NCBI GenBank assembly: GCA_040754815.1
Contig: JBFMBX010000001.1
Coordinates: 1 to 64,000 of the forward strand
Direction of reading: 5' to 3'
DNA: 64,000 nucleotides
Source of the DNA: Bellilinea sp040754815
GTDB taxonomy: Bacteria; Chloroflexota; Anaerolineae; Anaerolineales; Anaerolineaceae
The notes below the pieces were generated by a model. It did not search any database. It was not told where the DNA came from and saw only the letters and a program-made list of their open reading frames with translations. This document shows positions 1 to 8,605 of the stretch, piece by piece (the stretch's first letter is position 1; each line of letters begins with the position of its first letter). The position numbers and the translations under genes were made by a program.

Positions 1-117
1 ATTGGACTTTGTCTGCGCCATGGTTGGGCAAATATCGCCAAAGCCCGCCGTTTCCTTTCTGCTCACCCAAAGGTTGCGTTGCACTTGATTGTTAAGTCTA
101 CTAATCCTTTCTTGTGA
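1..117 (+). CDS. Possible C-terminal end of a gene cut by the window edge
   Basis: Frame 1 is open from the first base to a TGA at 115-117 and would give 38 residues rich in Ala, Arg, Leu and Lys. The other two plus-strand frames also stay open until about base 90, so this is weak support. The reading stops shortly before the copper-operon promoter at 145, which fits the tail of an upstream gene. No family can be recognised from so short a piece. Confidence 0.25.
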   Translation: MGLCLRHGWANIAKARRFLSAHPKVALHLIVKSTNPFL

Positions 118-144
118 AAGCCCTGGGAAATTGCCGGCAAGGTC

Positions 145-173
145 TTGACAAATCGGGTGAAAATTATTATGAT
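145..173 (+). promoter_or_regulatory. Sigma-70-type promoter of the copper operon
   Basis: A perfect -35 box TTGACA (145-150) is followed after 17 bases by a -10 box TATGAT (168-173). Transcription would start near base 180, exactly where the inverted repeat at 180-203 begins. The leader to the csoR start at 219 would be about 40 bases. Confidence 0.75.
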
Positions 174-179
174 TGCAAT

Positions 180-203
180 ACCCCACCCCCCATGGGGTGG
201 GGT
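180..203. promoter_or_regulatory. CsoR-type copper operator
   Basis: A perfect 10-base inverted repeat, ACCCCACCCC at 180-189 and GGGGTGGGGT at 194-203, is separated by four bases. G-tract/C-tract palindromes of this kind are the known binding sites of CsoR repressors. It lies just downstream of the -10 box and in front of csoR itself, so copper-free CsoR would block its own operon and Cu(I) would release it. The site is seen directly; its use is inferred. Confidence 0.85.
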
Positions 204-218
204 CAAGGGAGATGGCTT

Positions 219-488
219 ATGAAAGACGAAACTATTCTCAATCGCCTCAAAACCGCCGAAGGACATTTGCGCGGCATTCAACGCATGGTTGAAGAAGATG
301 CCTATTGCATTGACATCATCCGCCAAATTCAGGCCGTCCAATCGGCACTCAATAAGATAAGTTCGATTCTGTTGGAAAATCACCTCAATACCTGCCTGAT
401 CACGGCCGTTCGCGGTGAAGACCCGCAGGAAAGAGAGCGTGTTTTGCGCGAAATTGTGGATGTCTATGAAGCCATGTCCAAAGTCTAA
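219..488 (+). CDS. csoR: CsoR-family copper-sensing transcriptional repressor
   Basis: This 89-residue all-helical repressor would bind the operator at 180-203 and leave it when it binds Cu(I). The family's metal ligands are all present as Cys30, His55 and Cys59, with the HxxxC spacing on the second helix. The ATG at 219 is chosen over the upstream in-frame start at 114 because AAGGGAG lies seven bases before it and the length then matches the family. An earlier start would also read through the promoter and operator. It is the first gene of an operon with a copper chaperone and copper ATPase, which favours copper over the nickel, sulfide or formaldehyde sensors of the same fold. Confidence 0.93.
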   Translation: MKDETILNRLKTAEGHLRGIQRMVEEDAYCIDIIRQIQAVQSALNKISSILLENHLNTCLITAVRGEDPQERERVLREIVDVYEAMSKV

Positions 489-512
489 TTCAATCTTTCA
501 TGGAGGTAAATC

Positions 513-719
513 ATGAACACCGTAACTTATTCTGTCCCCGGTATGCACTGCCATCACTGTGTTCATACCATTGAAATGGAAGTCGGCGAACTGGAAGGGG
601 TTCAATCCGTTCATGCTGACCTGAACAGCAAGCAGGTGACCATCACTTTTGATTCCCCCGCCAATCCGGAAAAAATTGAAAATCTGCTGGCGGAAATCAA
701 TTACCCGGTACAAAAATAA
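513..719 (+). CDS. copZ: CopZ-like copper chaperone (HMA domain)
   Basis: This 68-residue protein is a single heavy-metal-associated domain of the usual ferredoxin-like size. The copper site GMHCHHC lies at residues 10-16, and its two cysteines (13 and 16) would hold Cu(I). In the family, such chaperones hand copper to the N-terminal domain of the CopA pump and to CsoR. The gene has a TGGAGG ribosome site, starts 24 bases after csoR, and ends two bases before copA, so the three are almost certainly one transcript. The extra His within the metal loop could tune affinity. It is cytoplasmic and has no signal peptide. Confidence 0.93.
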   Translation: MNTVTYSVPGMHCHHCVHTIEMEVGELEGVQSVHADLNSKQVTITFDSPANPEKIENLLAEINYPVQK

Positions 720-721
720 CT

Positions 722-3151
722 ATGAGCGAAACCAGACAGGTTGTTTTACCGGTTACCGGCATGACCTGCGCCAATTGTGTTGCCACAATTGAGCGCAACC
801 TCAAGAAACAACCCGGCGTTGAATCCGTTTCGGTTAATCTTTCTTCCGAACGGGCAGTTGTTGAGTTTAATCCGTCACTGGTGGGGCTCGATGACTTGAT
901 CCAGCGTGTCGAACGTGCTGGCTACGGTGTGGCAGCCGGTAAAGCCAGTTTTATCGTTCGGGGAATGAGTGATGACAACGACGCACGCCGGCTGGAAAAA
1001 ACGCTTCACCGCCTTGATGGAGTACTGAAAGTTCAGGTCAACTATCCCGCCGAGAGCGTACAGGTTGAGTACATCCCTACACTCGTCAATCAAACCGATT
1101 TACGCAAAGCGATTCAATCGGCCGGCTTTTCAACATTAGAAACCGATTCATCACTCCATGATGCCGAAGGGGAAGCCCGTGCCGCCGAAATTCGCCATCA
1201 GCGTCGTTTACTGATCACCGGCATCCTCTTCACTTTGCCCCTTTTCGTTTTATCCATGGCTCGTGATCTTGGCCTGTTGCCGATGGAATGGACACACGCC
1301 AGCTGGCTGAACTGGCTCTTGTTCGTTCTGGCAACACCGGTTCAATTTTTTGTCGGCGGACAATATTACCGCAACGCTTACCACGCCCTGCGAAACGGCT
1401 CTGCGAACATGGACGTCCTGATTGCTATGGGTACTTCGGCGGCTTATTTCTACTCCATTGCCGTTCTGTTTGGGCTGGTTTCCGATCATGTCTATTTTGA
1501 AACGGCTGCCGTCATCATCACTCTGGTGAGGCTCGGCAAATTTTTAGAAGCGCGTGCAAAAGGGCGAACCAGCGAAGCAATCAAAAAATTAATGGGTCTG
1601 CAAGCCCGCACGGCACGAATCCTGCGAAACGGACAGGAAATGGAAGTGCCTGTTGATGAAGTTACGCTGGGGGATATTGTTCTGGTTCGACCGGGAGAAA
1701 AGATTCCTGTTGACGGGGTTATCATTGAGGGACATACCAGCGTGGACGAAGCCATGCTTACCGGCGAATCCATGCCGGTTGAAAAACGGCCGGGAGATGC
1801 TGTGATCGGCGCCACATTAAACCTTAACGGTTTCATTCGTTTTGAAGCGACGCGGGTAGGCAAACAGACTGTACTGGCTCAAATAATCCGTCTGGTTGAA
1901 GAAGCCCAGGGCAGTAAGGCTCCCATTCAAAAGCTGGTAGATCGCGTGGCAGCAGTCTTTGTTCCCGCCGTCATAGGAATAGCCCTAATCACCTTTTTGA
2001 TCTGGTATTTCGTTATCCCCATGCCCCCCAATGCCGAAACCGGTTTGTTCACCCGTGCAATGGTAAACATGGTAGCAGTACTCGTCATCGCCTGTCCGTG
2101 TGCAATGGGGCTGGCCACCCCCACAGCAGTTATGGTGGCTACCGGGCGCGCAGCCGAGGCAGGCATCCTCATTCGTAACAGTGAAGCACTGGAAAGAGCG
2201 GGCAAAACCAATCGTATCGTTCTGGATAAAACCGGCACCGTTACCCGAGGTCAACCCAGCGTTACCGATCTTGTTCCGCTTCCTGACAGGAATGAAATGG
2301 ATTGGGAATGGCTGCGACTGGCAGCCAGCGCCGAACAGGTCAGCGAACATCCGCTGGCACAGGCCATTGTTGCCGAGTCGGGTAATCGGGAATTAAAATT
2401 AACCTCACCTCAATCCTTCCGCGCCATTGCCGGTCACGGCATTGAGGCAGAGATTGAGGGACATAAAGTGGTTGTCGGCAGCCCGCGGTGGGAGGTGTTT
2501 CAGAATATCTCCCTCAACGGTATCCAATCCCAGATCAGCGCATTGGAAAACGAAGCCAAAACGGTGATTCTGGTCAGTGTGGATGGTTCCCCACGCGGAC
2601 TGGTTGGTATTGCCGATCAGATCAAGGATGGTTCGCGAGAAGCAATTGCCGAATTTCATCAGCTGGGCTTATCCGTTACCCTGCTGACCGGTGATAACCG
2701 CCGCACCGCCGAAGCGATTGCTGCCCAGATTGGTGTGGATGATGTTCGCGCCGAAGTGCTGCCGGATGGAAAATCGCAGGTCATCAAAGAGCTGCAGCAA
2801 CAGGGAAATATTGTGGCAATGGTCGGTGATGGCATCAACGATGCCCCCGCACTGGCACAGGCAGACGTGGGTATCGCCATTGGCACCGGTACCGATATCG
2901 CCATGGCTACTGCACCCATTACCCTGATCAGCGGCGATCTTCGGGCTGCGGTTAGAGCAATTCGTCTGTCACGCAAAACCCTCACCACCATCAAACAGAA
3001 CCTCTTTTGGGCGTTCTTTTACAACACCATTCTCATCCCTGCCGCTGCCGCAGGGTTGCTCAATCCCATGCTGGCAGCCGGAGCAATGGCATTCAGCAGC
3101 ATCTTCGTGGTCAGCAACAGTTTACGGTTGAGAAAAGCAAAACTAACGTAA
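722..3151 (+). CDS. copA: CopA-type P1B copper-exporting ATPase
   Basis: This 809-residue membrane pump uses ATP to expel Cu(I). The first N-terminal HMA domain is intact (GMTCANC, Cys16 and Cys19). A second HMA-like domain follows at about 75-140, but its CxxC positions are Ser83 and Asn86. Membrane segments begin near 160. The pump has TGES in the actuator domain, the CPC transport motif at 458-460, the phosphorylated Asp502 in DKTGT, SEHPLA of the nucleotide domain and GDGIND. CPC together with intact HMA1 fits monovalent copper rather than zinc. It ends the csoR-copZ-copA operon before a strong terminator. Confidence 0.95.
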   Translation: MSETRQVVLPVTGMTCANCVATIERNLKKQPGVESVSVNLSSERAVVEFNPSLVGLDDLIQRVERAGYGVAAGKASFIVRGMSDDNDARRLEKTLHRLDGVLKVQVNYPAESVQVEYIPTLVNQTDLRKAIQSAGFSTLETDSSLHDAEGEARAAEIRHQRRLLITGILFTLPLFVLSMARDLGLLPMEWTHASWLNWLLFVLATPVQFFVGGQYYRNAYHALRNGSANMDVLIAMGTSAAYFYSIAVLFGLVSDHVYFETAAVIITLVRLGKFLEARAKGRTSEAIKKLMGLQARTARILRNGQEMEVPVDEVTLGDIVLVRPGEKIPVDGVIIEGHTSVDEAMLTGESMPVEKRPGDAVIGATLNLNGFIRFEATRVGKQTVLAQIIRLVEEAQGSKAPIQKLVDRVAAVFVPAVIGIALITFLIWYFVIPMPPNAETGLFTRAMVNMVAVLVIACPCAMGLATPTAVMVATGRAAEAGILIRNSEALERAGKTNRIVLDKTGTVTRGQPSVTDLVPLPDRNEMDWEWLRLAASAEQVSEHPLAQAIVAESGNRELKLTSPQSFRAIAGHGIEAEIEGHKVVVGSPRWEVFQNISLNGIQSQISALENEAKTVILVSVDGSPRGLVGIADQIKDGSREAIAEFHQLGLSVTLLTGDNRRTAEAIAAQIGVDDVRAEVLPDGKSQVIKELQQQGNIVAMVGDGINDAPALAQADVGIAIGTGTDIAMATAPITLISGDLRAAVRAIRLSRKTLTTIKQNLFWAFFYNTILIPAAAAGLLNPMLAAGAMAFSSIFVVSNSLRLRKAKLT

Positions 3152-3172
3152 CAATTCCATTTCTACCGTCAT

Positions 3173-3230
3173 AAAAATTCACAGATTTTCCCCACTCGGG
3201 TCAAATCTGTGAATTTTTTTGTTTTTTTTC
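3173..3230 (+). terminator. Rho-independent terminator of the copper operon
   Basis: A perfect 16-base stem pairs 3173-3188 with 3203-3218 around a 14-base loop. T-rich sequence (seven T, G, eight T) follows on the plus strand. It lies 21 bases after the copA stop. Confidence 0.85.
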
Positions 3231-3334
3231 TACATCTAACGGGGTTTCAATCAATTAAATGGTAGAATTTCAAGCAAATTGCTGTTCGCTATCATTCTTT
3301 TCAACATCATAAATCATGGAAGGAATTCAACAAA

Positions 3335-5353
3335 ATGCAACTTACTCCGGATTTTGAAGAAAAAGCCATCAATACCATCCGTTTCCTTTCTGCCGATGGT
3401 GTTCAAAAAGCCAATTCAGGGCACCCCGGTTTACCGATGGGCGCAGCAGTGCTGGCGTATGTCATCTGGACTCGCTTTCTCAAACATAACCCGGCTAACC
3501 CTACCTGGCCGGACCGTGACCGTTTCATCCTTTCTGGCGGGCATGGTTCGATGTTGTTATATTCTCTTCTTCATCTGACCGGTTATGACTTAAAACTCGA
3601 TGAATTGCAAAATTTTCGCCAGTGGGGCAGCCGCACACCCGGCCACCCGGAGTACGGCCTGACTCCCGGCGTGGAAACCACCACTGGTCCGCTGGGGCAG
3701 GGTTTTGCCAACGGCGTTGGCATGGCTATCGCCGAAGCCCATCTTGCCGCTCAATTCAACCGCCCCGGTTTTGAACTGATCAACCACTATGTTTATGCCA
3801 TCGTTACCGATGGCGACTTAATGGAAGGCGTTGCTTCCGAAGCCGCCTCTCTCGCCGGGCATCTGCGGCTGGGAAAGTTGATTTACCTGTATGATGACAA
3901 CCGCATTTCCATTGATGGTTCAACCGACCTGACTTTCACCGAAGACCGCGCAAAACGGTTCGAGGCCTACGGCTGGCATGTCATCCGCAATGTGGATGGT
4001 TTATCCATTCAAGAGGTCGAACGTGCCATCCGCAAAGCGCGCAAAGACCCCCGTCCTTCCCTTATCATTTGCCGCACCCATATCGGTTATGGTCTGCCCA
4101 CACGGCAGGACACCGCCAAAGCCCATGGTGAACCGCCCGGCGAGGATGAATTGCGTGCAGCAAAACAAAAACTGGGCTGGCCGGTTGAACCGCCCTTTTA
4201 CATTCCCGATGATGTGCGCGAATACTTCCGCTCCGCTTTAAAAAACGGCCGCCGCGCGGAACAGAAATGGAATCGGCTCTTCAAAGCCTACCAGCAATCC
4301 TACCCCGATCTTGCGGCCGAACTCAAACGCCGGCTGGCAGGTGAATTGCCTCTGGGCTGGGATGAAAACCTGCCTGAGTTCGAGCCTGATCCCAAAGGCA
4401 TTGCCACCCGCGCCGCCTCCGGCAAAGTGATCAATGCACTGGCCGAACGTCTGCCAGAACTGGTTGGGGGTTCTGCCGATTTGACCCCTTCCAACAACAC
4501 CTGGATCAACAGCAGCACCGCTTTTCAGGCAGATAACCGTCTGGGACGCTACCTTCATTTTGGAGTGCGTGAACACGGGATGGGTGCCATCGTCAACGGC
4601 ATGACCCTTCACGGCGGTGTCATCCCTTACTGCGGTACATTCCTTGTCTTTTCTGACTACATGCGCCCTGCCGTACGAATTTCCGCCCTCTCGCATATTC
4701 CATCCATCTGGGTCTATACCCATGATAGCATTGGTCTCGGCGAAGACGGCCCTACTCACCAGCCGGTGGAGCATCTGGCTGCACTGCGGGCAATTCCCAA
4801 TCTCGTCGTCATCCGCCCAGCCGATGCCAACGAAGTCCGCGAAGCGTGGATAGCAGCCTTACGCAATCGCCACCAGCCAACTGCTTTTGCCCTGACCCGG
4901 CAGGCAGTGCCGGTACTGGACCGCACCACCTTTGCTCCGGCCAGCGGCTTGCATCGCGGAGCCTATGTACTGGCCGATTTAGGCGGGGCAAAACCGCAGA
5001 TCATTCTCATGGCTTCCGGCTCGGAAGTTGCTCTCATCGTTGAGGTCGGTTACAGTCTGGTCGCCGAAGGCTTCAATGTGCGGCTGGTGTCTTTCCCATC
5101 CTGGGAATTGTTCGAGCAGCAAGAGCAGACTTATAAAGATGAGGTACTGCCACCATCCATCAAGCGCCGGCTGGCAGTGGAAGCCGGGGTTGCTCAGGGC
5201 TGGCAGCGTTATGTCGGCGATCAGGGGCGCATCATCAGCATCGAACGGTTTGGCGCCTCAGCACCTTACAAAAAAATCTTTGAAGAATTTGGGCTGACGG
5301 CAGCGAACATCCTCAATGAAGCCCGTGGCCTTTTGGGAATCAGCAATTTATAG
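3335..5353 (+). CDS. tkt: Transketolase
   Basis: This 672-residue enzyme moves two-carbon units between ketose and aldose phosphates with thiamine diphosphate, in the cytoplasm. Seen in the protein are the N-terminal substrate His in NSGHPG (about 28-33), the thiamine diphosphate motif beginning with GDGDLMEG near 157-165 and ending in DDN, and the pyrimidine-domain stretch with GVREHGM near 410. The length is normal for a full three-domain transketolase. GGAAGG precedes the start. It is the first gene of an operon with rpiB and the tal-pgi fusion, 11 and 13 bases apart, so the whole non-oxidative pentose phosphate branch is made together. Confidence 0.95.
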   Translation: MQLTPDFEEKAINTIRFLSADGVQKANSGHPGLPMGAAVLAYVIWTRFLKHNPANPTWPDRDRFILSGGHGSMLLYSLLHLTGYDLKLDELQNFRQWGSRTPGHPEYGLTPGVETTTGPLGQGFANGVGMAIAEAHLAAQFNRPGFELINHYVYAIVTDGDLMEGVASEAASLAGHLRLGKLIYLYDDNRISIDGSTDLTFTEDRAKRFEAYGWHVIRNVDGLSIQEVERAIRKARKDPRPSLIICRTHIGYGLPTRQDTAKAHGEPPGEDELRAAKQKLGWPVEPPFYIPDDVREYFRSALKNGRRAEQKWNRLFKAYQQSYPDLAAELKRRLAGELPLGWDENLPEFEPDPKGIATRAASGKVINALAERLPELVGGSADLTPSNNTWINSSTAFQADNRLGRYLHFGVREHGMGAIVNGMTLHGGVIPYCGTFLVFSDYMRPAVRISALSHIPSIWVYTHDSIGLGEDGPTHQPVEHLAALRAIPNLVVIRPADANEVREAWIAALRNRHQPTAFALTRQAVPVLDRTTFAPASGLHRGAYVLADLGGAKPQIILMASGSEVALIVEVGYSLVAEGFNVRLVSFPSWELFEQQEQTYKDEVLPPSIKRRLAVEAGVAQGWQRYVGDQGRIISIERFGASAPYKKIFEEFGLTAANILNEARGLLGISNL

Positions 5354-5364
5354 GAGAGACTACC

Positions 5365-5811
5365 ATGCGTGTGGCAATTGCCTGTGACCATGCCGGATTT
5401 TTGTTGAAAGACGAGATCATTTCGACCGTCCGTGCCGCCGGACATGAAGTAATTGACTTAGGCACCCATTCAACCGATGCGGTGGATTATCCAGATTTCA
5501 CCGGCAAAGCCTGCCGTGCCGTTTTGCATGGTGAAGCAGAACGAGCCATTGTAATTTGTGGCTCCGGTGTAGGGGCAAGCATTGCAGCCAACAAATTTAA
5601 AGGGATATACGCCGGTCTGTGCCATGACACCTATTCCGCTCATCAGGGTGTGGAACATGATAATATGAACGTCCTCTGCCTTGGCTCACGCATCATCGGA
5701 GCAGAACTGGCCAAAGAAATCGTGCGCTCGTTCCTGTCTGCCACTTTTAGCGGGGAAGAACGCCACGCCCGTCGTTTTGGCAAGGTACAAGCCATTGAAA
5801 AAGAAAATTGA
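5365..5811 (+). CDS. rpiB: Ribose-5-phosphate isomerase B
   Basis: This 148-residue RpiB/LacAB-family enzyme interconverts ribose 5-phosphate and ribulose 5-phosphate. The start MRVAIACDHAG carries the Asp8-His9 pair used for ring opening. The ICGSGVG segment contains the catalytic-base cysteine of RpiB and the anion hole. The GLCHD segment and an Asn-Asn-Leu-like motif (DNMNVLCLG) follow, as in the family. The length is standard. It sits 11 bases after tkt with AGGAGAG before the start, and 13 bases before tal-pgi. Allose 6-phosphate isomerase activity, known in some relatives, cannot be excluded, but the context favours ribose. Confidence 0.94.
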   Translation: MRVAIACDHAGFLLKDEIISTVRAAGHEVIDLGTHSTDAVDYPDFTGKACRAVLHGEAERAIVICGSGVGASIAANKFKGIYAGLCHDTYSAHQGVEHDNMNVLCLGSRIIGAELAKEIVRSFLSATFSGEERHARRFGKVQAIEKEN

Positions 5812-5824
5812 GAAGAGGTAAGCC

Positions 5825-8605
5825 ATGAACCGTGTTCATCAACTGCATCAACTGGGACAATCTCTCTGGTACGATAATATCCAGCGTTCTTTGTTGGAAA
5901 ACGGCACGCTGGCAAAATTAATCGAGGATGGATTGATACGCGGTGTCACCTCCAATCCCACCATATTCCATAATGCTATTGCACGATCCACCGATTATGA
6001 GGCTGCCCTGAAGCCAATGGCATGGTCAGGCTGGAGCACCGACCAGATATTTACCCGGCTGGCCGTTGAGGATATTCAGGCTGCCGCTGATCTCTTTCGT
6101 TCTTTGTACGAATCCACTAACGGAGCGGATGGATATGTCAGCCTTGAAGTGAACCCCCTGCTGGCTAATGATACCGAGGGAACGGTGGCGGAAGCACAAC
6201 GATTATGGTCTCTGGTCAACCGCCCCAACCTGATGATCAAAATCCCCGCCACACCGGAAGGTATCCCCGCCATTCGCCGGACGATTGCCGCGGGCATCAA
6301 TGTCAATGTCACTTTGATCTTCTCACTCGTCCGTTATGCCGAAGTGATTGATGCCTACCTTGCCGGGCTGGAAGACCGCATCGCCAGAGGTCAAGCGGTT
6401 GACCGCATTGCATCGGTGGCTTCTTTCTTCGTTTCGCGAGTGGATACCAAAGTTGATCAACGCCTGCAAGAAATCATCAAGAGAGAAGAGAACAATGCTG
6501 CTCTGGCTCAAACACTGCTTGGTAAAGCCGCCATCGCCAACGCACGACTGGCCTACGCTGTATTTCTGCAAAAATTTGCCGAACCGCGTTTCCTCGCCCT
6601 GCGTCAAAAGGGCGCCCGTCCCCAACGCCCGTTATGGGCCTCTACCAGTACCAAGAACCCGGCCTATCGAGATGTTATTTACGTGGAAGAACTCATCGGC
6701 CCGGAAACGGTCAACACCGTGCCACCGCAAACCTTGCAGGCATTTTTAGATCACGGGGAAGCCCAAATCAAACTGGGAGCAGATACGGCAAACGAGCAAA
6801 AGGTGATTGAACAACTGGAAGAACTTGGCATTTCGATGGATCGGATTACCTATGAACTGGAAATCGAGGGTGTAAAAGCCTTTGCAGATGCCTATACATC
6901 CTTACTGGATGCCATTGAACAGCGCCGCCAGGCCGCATTGCAGGAACTTGGCCCACTGCAGAATTTAATGCCAACCGCAATTCAGAGGCAGGAACAGGAG
7001 CAGATCGTACGTCGCATTTTTGAAGTTGACCCCAGCCTTTGGACGGATGATGCAGCCGGTCAGGCCGAAATCCGACAGCGGTTGGGTTGGCTGAAGTCGC
7101 CCCAAAACAGCCGGACTCTGATTCATGAATACACCCGACTGGCAAAAGCCTGCCGGCAGGACGGACTCACCCATGCCTTGTTGCTGGGTATGGGTGGTTC
7201 GTCGCTTGCACCTGAGGTTCTCAGGTTGACTTTCGGGGTGGGTAAACTGGAAGATCAAGCGGCCCTTGATCTTGCCATTCTGGATTCCACCGACCCCGAT
7301 CAGGTTAAAGAAGCCGCTGAGCGCGCTCCGCTGGATCGAACGCTGTTCATCGTTTCGAGTAAATCCGGAACAACCAGCGAAGTTAACGCTTTTCTGGATT
7401 ACTTCTGGCAGCAAGCCGTTGATCAGCTGGGGGATAAGGCCGGTTTGCACTTCATCGCTATAACCGACCCCGCAACACCTTTGGAAAAGGTGGCCCGGGA
7501 AAGGGGGTTCCGCGCGGTTTTATTGGGTGATCCGACCGTCGGCGGAAGATACTCTGCCCTCACCCCCTTTGGCCTGTTCCCCGCCGCTCTATTGGGCATG
7601 AACCTCGAAAGTCTGCTCGAGCGGGCTGAACGGATGATGAATCAATGCTTACCGGAGGTGCCTGCCGGTCGCAACCCGGCACTGGTGCTTGGCACCCTGC
7701 TGGGTGAAGCGGCATTGGAAGGCAGAGATAAATTGACCTTTCTTGCCGAGCCGCCCTTCGAATCCTTTGGTTCGTGGCTGGAACAACTGATCGCCGAATC
7801 AACCGGCAAAGAAGGGCGTGGTATTGTTCCGGTAGATCTTGAGCCTTTTGTGCCCGCTGAGAGATATGGTGAAGACCGCTTGTTTGTCTATTTCCGCTCC
7901 AACGGCTCACTGGACGAGAGAGCAGCAGCCTTGCGGCAGACCGGTCAGCCTGTTCTGGTTTTTGACCTTAAGGATGTTTATGATCTGGGCGGTGAATTTT
8001 ACCGCTGGGAACTGGCAACCGCCGTCGCCAGTGCAATTTTGGGCATTAACGGTTTCGATCAACCCGATGTTCAGGATAACAAAAACCGCACATCCCAAAA
8101 GATCGCCCAATACCGCACCAGCAAGGTACTGGACGAGGGGCAGCCGGTCTGGAAAAATGAACAGGGCTTCGCTTTTGGCAATGCCCCAGAAGGCCTTGCC
8201 CAGGCTTCAAATCTTCGCGAGATCGTTCAAATTTTCCTGAAACAGGCACGACCCAATGATTACATCGCCATTAACGCTTATCTGCCGCGCAATGCCCAAA
8301 CCATGGAGGTGCTTCAGCATTTGCGTAAAAAGATTCTGGCTCAAACCGGTTGTGCCACTACCCTGGGTTTCGGTCCTCGTTTCCTGCACTCCACCGGTCA
8401 ACTGCATAAAGGCGGGCCGGATCGTGCTCTCTTTATCCAGATCACCCGCCAGCCCCAAGTGGACATGGAAATCCCCAATCAGGGATTGACCTTTGGGGTT
8501 GTAGAACGCGCCCAGGCACTCGGCGATTTTGAAGCACTCCTTGCCCGTCAGCGACGGGTATTGCGGATTCATCTGACCGGCGGGAATATCGAAGATTTAT
8601 TTTGA
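5825..8605 (+). CDS. Bifunctional transaldolase / glucose-6-phosphate isomerase fusion
   Basis: This 926-residue protein joins two sugar-phosphate enzymes. Residues about 1-375 form a transaldolase with TSNPTIF at 42-48 and the Schiff-base Lys139 in the MIKIPAT motif. Residues about 390-926 form a phosphoglucose isomerase with two SIS-type phosphate sites (GMGGSSLAPE near 454-463 and SKSGTTSE near 514-521). The first makes fructose 6-phosphate and the second turns it into glucose 6-phosphate, so the product of one is the substrate of the other. Fusions of this kind are known in several bacterial lineages including Chloroflexota. The last nine bases overlap the convergent gene at 8597. Confidence 0.93.
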   Translation: MNRVHQLHQLGQSLWYDNIQRSLLENGTLAKLIEDGLIRGVTSNPTIFHNAIARSTDYEAALKPMAWSGWSTDQIFTRLAVEDIQAAADLFRSLYESTNGADGYVSLEVNPLLANDTEGTVAEAQRLWSLVNRPNLMIKIPATPEGIPAIRRTIAAGINVNVTLIFSLVRYAEVIDAYLAGLEDRIARGQAVDRIASVASFFVSRVDTKVDQRLQEIIKREENNAALAQTLLGKAAIANARLAYAVFLQKFAEPRFLALRQKGARPQRPLWASTSTKNPAYRDVIYVEELIGPETVNTVPPQTLQAFLDHGEAQIKLGADTANEQKVIEQLEELGISMDRITYELEIEGVKAFADAYTSLLDAIEQRRQAALQELGPLQNLMPTAIQRQEQEQIVRRIFEVDPSLWTDDAAGQAEIRQRLGWLKSPQNSRTLIHEYTRLAKACRQDGLTHALLLGMGGSSLAPEVLRLTFGVGKLEDQAALDLAILDSTDPDQVKEAAERAPLDRTLFIVSSKSGTTSEVNAFLDYFWQQAVDQLGDKAGLHFIAITDPATPLEKVARERGFRAVLLGDPTVGGRYSALTPFGLFPAALLGMNLESLLERAERMMNQCLPEVPAGRNPALVLGTLLGEAALEGRDKLTFLAEPPFESFGSWLEQLIAESTGKEGRGIVPVDLEPFVPAERYGEDRLFVYFRSNGSLDERAAALRQTGQPVLVFDLKDVYDLGGEFYRWELATAVASAILGINGFDQPDVQDNKNRTSQKIAQYRTSKVLDEGQPVWKNEQGFAFGNAPEGLAQASNLREIVQIFLKQARPNDYIAINAYLPRNAQTMEVLQHLRKKILAQTGCATTLGFGPRFLHSTGQLHKGGPDRALFIQITRQPQVDMEIPNQGLTFGVVERAQALGDFEALLARQRRVLRIHLTGGNIEDLF

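Noticed and set aside
114..218. Upstream extension of csoR
   Set aside because: The extra 35 residues would be translated from the promoter and operator and do not fit the family; the ATG at 219 has the ribosome site.
63..383. 106-residue minus-strand open frame at the left edge
   Set aside because: It crosses the copper promoter, operator and csoR in antisense and shows no known motif.
4238..4774. 178-residue open frame antisense to tkt
   Set aside because: It lies wholly inside a well-supported transketolase gene, matches no family and has no ribosome site.
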